Position numbers and translations under genes: made by a program. A stretch of 17,655 nt of DNA. It comes from Deltaproteobacteria bacterium UBA6106. GTDB lineage: Bacteria; Desulfobacterota; Syntrophorhabdia; Syntrophorhabdales; Syntrophorhabdaceae. The notes beneath the pieces were generated by a model. It saw nothing but the letters and a program-made list of their open reading frames with translations. It was not told the DNA's origin and made no database searches. Every line of letters starts with the position of its first letter. The stretch's first letter is position 1. The stretch lies in NCBI GenBank assembly GCA_002428485.1, contig DIWM01000042.1, positions 1 through 17,655 on the forward strand. Reading direction: 5' to 3'. This document shows, one piece after another, positions 14,888-17,655 of the stretch.

Positions 14888-16864
14888 ATGAAAAAAAGAT
14901 GTCTTGTCATTTACCGCCTCACAAAACCTGCGATGTTGTACATCAAAATCCGCAGAATATTTATCAAAGGCGATGTCTACTATCTTGATATGCACAACGT
15001 ATACAGGAATGTAGATAAAATAAAAGAACTGGAAAAGAATAATATCAAATGGATCAAAAGGGAATACCGGCACTTGTCGCAATACCTGGCCGGCATGTAC
15101 GATGCAGTCTCGTACTCAGAGCACATATATGAAAAACTGTGCCATTCCAATCTGCACCAGGCCATAGCATTCGTCCTGCTCAAGAACGATTCACAGAGAA
15201 AGAAGATGGACGTCTTCTGGAAATACTACATCTACCGCATGATATGGCCTTTTGCAGAGCAATACGCTGCTGCCCGTTATCTTGAAAATACCGGAAGATA
15301 TGACAGGGTAAGTATTATTTCATTTAATTCTCTTGCATCATTTTTAAAAGAAAGGATTGCAGGCACAATAAAGGTATGCGCACTTCCTGGCCTTGATTTC
15401 TATAAGGGCTATACAAGAATACTGAAAGAGTACGGAATAAGTTTTTTCAGAAGGGGGTTAGTATTCCTGCGAGGCGATCGGTCTGAACCGGTTCTTGCAG
15501 GGCAGGGTTGTTATGAAAAGAGCCCCCATTTGAAAGATGCCGGAGAATATGAGGTAATTTATTTTCCCCACCAAGGAATCTTTTACAGCGACCTTTTTAC
15601 AAAAGACCATTTCTACAGCGACAATGCGGATTCCCCTCTTCATAAATCCAGGATCCTTCATATCTCCCTCGGGGAAAAGAACGCGCAATATATGGCCGAG
15701 AATTACGAATATTACAAAAAGAATGAAATCCCTTATATGGACCTTTATGAAATTGAGTACGACGCGAAAGGGGTAAGGAAAAAGGTCATCGATCTTCTCT
15801 GCAGGCTGAAGACAAGACTTCTGTCCGATATGGCGCGATACAGCTTCTGGTATATCATGTATGCACTCTATCTTTATGCTACTGTCGAGCGTTATAGTGC
15901 GATATGCTCCCGCTTTAAGAATCTCAAGGTCGCCTTAGCCGGGTATGACCACCTGTTCCCGCGGTATCTTTCCATGGCATTGGCCCTTTTGGACTGCAAG
16001 GTCTGCGCAACCCAGGAGCGGCTTATCTTTGCATTCTGGCCGGACAACTATTATATGTTCGACTATTATTTTGTTGCAGGAAGGGCAGCAAAAGAGGAAG
16101 GTTTAAAAACCAGCTATATCGACCACTGTGTGCCTGTCGGGATGGTAAGGGAGGATAAGCTCTACGAATACGAAAAGATGCAGGTCTATGACGAAAAATA
16201 TGACACCATAAAAGAAAGAAAGAAACTCATCCTTGCGCTTGATTACCATATGCCAGATGACGAGATAGAGGACGCCAACCGCCAGGCCGCAAAGATCCAC
16301 CATACGAGACAGTTTTACGGTGATCTCATGAGGCTTGCACGTTCTTATCCATCACTCCACATTGTCATAAAGGGAAAGATGTCTGATCTTTACAAAAGCC
16401 CTTTCATAGAAGACCTTGTCAAGGAGATTAACAGTATTGACAACATTGAAATAGAGCTTGATCTGAAGAAATACAACCCTTATTTTATCAGCGAGAAGGC
16501 CGACCTCACCATTGCGTGCCACACCTCTCTTGCAGATGAGCTGATGGCGGCAGGGAGAAAAGTGATCTTTTATGAAACGACGGATCTTATGGAGACGCTT
16601 CTCCCATACGATCATCTCCCGATCATTGTTACAGACTACGAGGGGCTGGAGCATCACGTAAAGAACTTCCTCAACGGCATCTACCTCGATGATAATAGAA
16701 TAAAGACCCTGCAGGAAAAATATTACGCCGATTGCTTCCACGGAAAGGTGCAGAAGACCGTTCAACTGATGCTTGAAAAGATCATCAAGGGTGAAGATGC
16801 AGGCGAGGATGACCTCAGGGCTGTTTTGAACGACCACGCGATGCGGAAGGCGAATGAAACTTAA
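14888..16864 (+). CDS. Large unrecognised protein with GT-B-like C-terminal half
   Basis: I cannot assign this 658-residue protein to a named family. No signal peptide or convincing membrane helix is seen, though 318-334 is aromatic and hydrophobic. A distinctive segment IYFPHQGIFYSDLFTKDHFY (224-243) is followed by DSPLHKSRILHISLGE. The C-terminal half resembles a GT-B surface-carbohydrate enzyme: VCATQERLIFAFWPDNYYMF (372-391), DYYFVAG (392-398), LHIVIKGK (490-497) and DLTIACHTSLADELMAAG (539-556) followed by KVIFYE. The Ser/Thr-rich loop near a conserved Glu recalls the same loop in the protein at 7696, but the HP dipeptide is missing. It is probably cytoplasmic and likely a glycan transferase, given its place right after pseI. 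Its end overlaps the methyltransferase start by 11 bases. Confidence 0.75.
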   Translation: MKKRCLVIYRLTKPAMLYIKIRRIFIKGDVYYLDMHNVYRNVDKIKELEKNNIKWIKREYRHLSQYLAGMYDAVSYSEHIYEKLCHSNLHQAIAFVLLKNDSQRKKMDVFWKYYIYRMIWPFAEQYAAARYLENTGRYDRVSIISFNSLASFLKERIAGTIKVCALPGLDFYKGYTRILKEYGISFFRRGLVFLRGDRSEPVLAGQGCYEKSPHLKDAGEYEVIYFPHQGIFYSDLFTKDHFYSDNADSPLHKSRILHISLGEKNAQYMAENYEYYKKNEIPYMDLYEIEYDAKGVRKKVIDLLCRLKTRLLSDMARYSFWYIMYALYLYATVERYSAICSRFKNLKVALAGYDHLFPRYLSMALALLDCKVCATQERLIFAFWPDNYYMFDYYFVAGRAAKEEGLKTSYIDHCVPVGMVREDKLYEYEKMQVYDEKYDTIKERKKLILALDYHMPDDEIEDANRQAAKIHHTRQFYGDLMRLARSYPSLHIVIKGKMSDLYKSPFIEDLVKEINSIDNIEIELDLKKYNPYFISEKADLTIACHTSLADELMAAGRKVIFYETTDLMETLLPYDHLPIIVTDYEGLEHHVKNFLNGIYLDDNRIKTLQEKYYADCFHGKVQKTVQLMLEKIIKGEDAGEDDLRAVLNDHAMRKANET

Positions 16865-17621
16865 AGGAATATTCGACAGATTTGTAGACCCTGACAGGAA
16901 GATACGGGACAGCCATACCTTCAAGAATATCGAGGCGGGCGTGTCTATTATTTTCGGTATGGCCGGTACAAGTCCCCCTTGGAAACCGGACGAAATCAAT
17001 CACTGGCGTTCGAGAAACGTGGGCGACCAGCACGGGCCGGAGAATTATATTCAGGAAGACAACAGCACCTACGTCATGTTCGAATGGCTTCTCAAGGCGC
17101 TCGGACAGAATGCCTCGTTTCTGGAGATAGGGTGTAATGCAGGGAGAAATCTGAACTACCTCCTGAAGCACGGCTATACGGACCTTGCGGGAATAGAGAT
17201 AAACGATGTGTCGGTAAATGTTGTCCTGAAGGAACATTTCCCGGACCTTTATGAAAAAGGGACATTTTTCATAGGCAATGCCCTTGACGAGATAAAGAAG
17301 ATACCCGATGAACGCTATGACGTCGTCTTTTCCATTGGCGTCTTCGAACATATACCCTATGAGTACAAAACGCTGTTCAATGAGGTTGCAAGGGTATCGA
17401 AACGGTATATAGCAATTATAACGAATGAAAAATCATCAAAGCTTTTCCCTCACAACTATGAAAAAAAATTCCGGAATCTGGGATTTACCACCATTGAATA
17501 CAAACTTTTTTATGGCGAGAACCATAATTTCAACATGCCAGTTGAGCCCTACGATGCCAAAAAACACGCCTTCGATTCAAAATTTCTCCGGATTTTTATA
17601 AAAAACAAAAAGGGAGGATGA
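16854..17621 (+). CDS. Class I SAM-dependent methyltransferase
   Basis: The 255-residue protein has a Rossmann methyltransferase core: motif I FLEIGCNAGRNLNYLL (89-104), the acidic end of strand 2 in GIEIND (Glu115), IGNALDEI (140-147) and the motif IV region YDVVFSIGVFEHI (155-167). About 85 residues precede motif I, including WRSRNVGDQHGPENYI, and may form a substrate cap. It likely adds an O- or N-methyl group to a sugar in this locus; some nonulosonic-acid glycans are known to be methylated, but no target can be read here. The start overlaps the large upstream gene, and the stop is followed by a strong ribosome site for another gene, so the operon continues past the window. Confidence 0.88.
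   Translation: MKLKGIFDRFVDPDRKIRDSHTFKNIEAGVSIIFGMAGTSPPWKPDEINHWRSRNVGDQHGPENYIQEDNSTYVMFEWLLKALGQNASFLEIGCNAGRNLNYLLKHGYTDLAGIEINDVSVNVVLKEHFPDLYEKGTFFIGNALDEIKKIPDERYDVVFSIGVFEHIPYEYKTLFNEVARVSKRYIAIITNEKSSKLFPHNYEKKFRNLGFTTIEYKLFYGENHNFNMPVEPYDAKKHAFDSKFLRIFIKNKKGG
17612..17617 (+). promoter_or_regulatory. Shine-Dalgarno GGGAGG for the next gene
   Basis: GGGAGG at the end of the methyltransferase gene lies 6 bases before an ATG at 17624, an ideal spacing; the stop TGA of the methyltransferase sits between them. Confidence 0.6.
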
Positions 17622-17623
17622 GC

Positions 17624-17655
17624 ATGGCGCCGGGACATCCCCCGCAAACACGCTC
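17624..17655 (+). CDS. Start of a further gene, truncated by the window edge
   Basis: An ATG two bases after the methyltransferase stop opens a frame reading M-A-P-G-H-P-P-Q-T-R to the window end. A strong ribosome site 6 bases upstream supports it as a real start. Ten residues are too few to suggest a function. It indicates that the transcription unit continues downstream. Confidence 0.5.
   Translation, partial: MAPGHPPQTR

Noticed and set aside
16352..17351. Long open frames on the minus strand (16352-16999 and 16815-17351)
   Set aside because: They lie opposite well-supported genes, have no recognisable motifs and no ribosome site, and are probably by-products of coding-strand composition.
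1..17655. tRNA, rRNA, CRISPR arrays, insertion sequences
   Set aside because: No tRNA-like cloverleaf, rRNA segment, regularly spaced repeat-spacer array, transposase or terminal inverted repeat pair was noticed; coding genes fill nearly all of the window.

Overview
The window is a dense, single-strand (+) carbohydrate locus of fifteen genes plus one gene just starting at the 3' edge. It encodes nonulosonic-acid (pseudaminic-acid-type) biosynthesis with accessory modification and transfer functions. Moderate GC, heavy use of AGG arginine and ATA isoleucine codons, and the mix of pse, amidotransferase and B12-radical-SAM genes suggest a Gram-negative environmental bacterium, perhaps of the Desulfobacterota or Nitrospirota. 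That placement is an impression from codon and gene style, not a phylogenetic result. The products of such loci decorate flagellin, LPS O-antigen or capsule; nothing here says which.

Region 1 (1-3970) is a tight run: the 3' part of an iron-type alcohol dehydrogenase, a class III (GSA-type) aminotransferase, a Gfo/Idh/MocA oxidoreductase and an SDR. Region 2 (3971-4133) is the longest gap; it holds two families of phased heptamer repeats and no convincing promoter or terminator. Region 3 (4134-7677) is a NeuA-type CMP-sugar synthetase followed by the amidination triad: N-acetyl-sugar amidotransferase (PseA/WbuX type), HisF-like and HisH-like subunits. Region 4 (7696-14856) is the pseudaminic-acid core: an unrecognised GT-B-like protein, PseB, a cobalamin-binding radical SAM enzyme, an SpsF-type cytidylyltransferase, PseG, a PseH-like acetyltransferase and PseI. 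Region 5 (14888-17655) is a large unrecognised GT-B-like protein, a SAM methyltransferase and the first codons of another gene.

Inferred logic: PseB makes the UDP-4-keto-6-deoxy-AltNAc intermediate, a transaminase installs the 4-amine, PseH acetylates it, PseG removes UDP, PseI condenses with phosphoenolpyruvate, and a cytidylyltransferase gives the CMP sugar. HisH/HisF-like proteins would feed ammonia to the PseA-type enzyme to turn an N-acetyl group into an acetamidino group. The two unrecognised GT-B-like proteins are candidates for transfer of the finished sugar. Oddities: no PseC-type (DegT family) aminotransferase is present and a radical SAM gene sits in its usual place; two unrelated CMP-transferases accompany a single synthase; the HisF-like protein keeps the ammonia gate but has Glu in place of a cyclase catalytic Asp; and the alcohol dehydrogenase seems to lack one metal-binding His.
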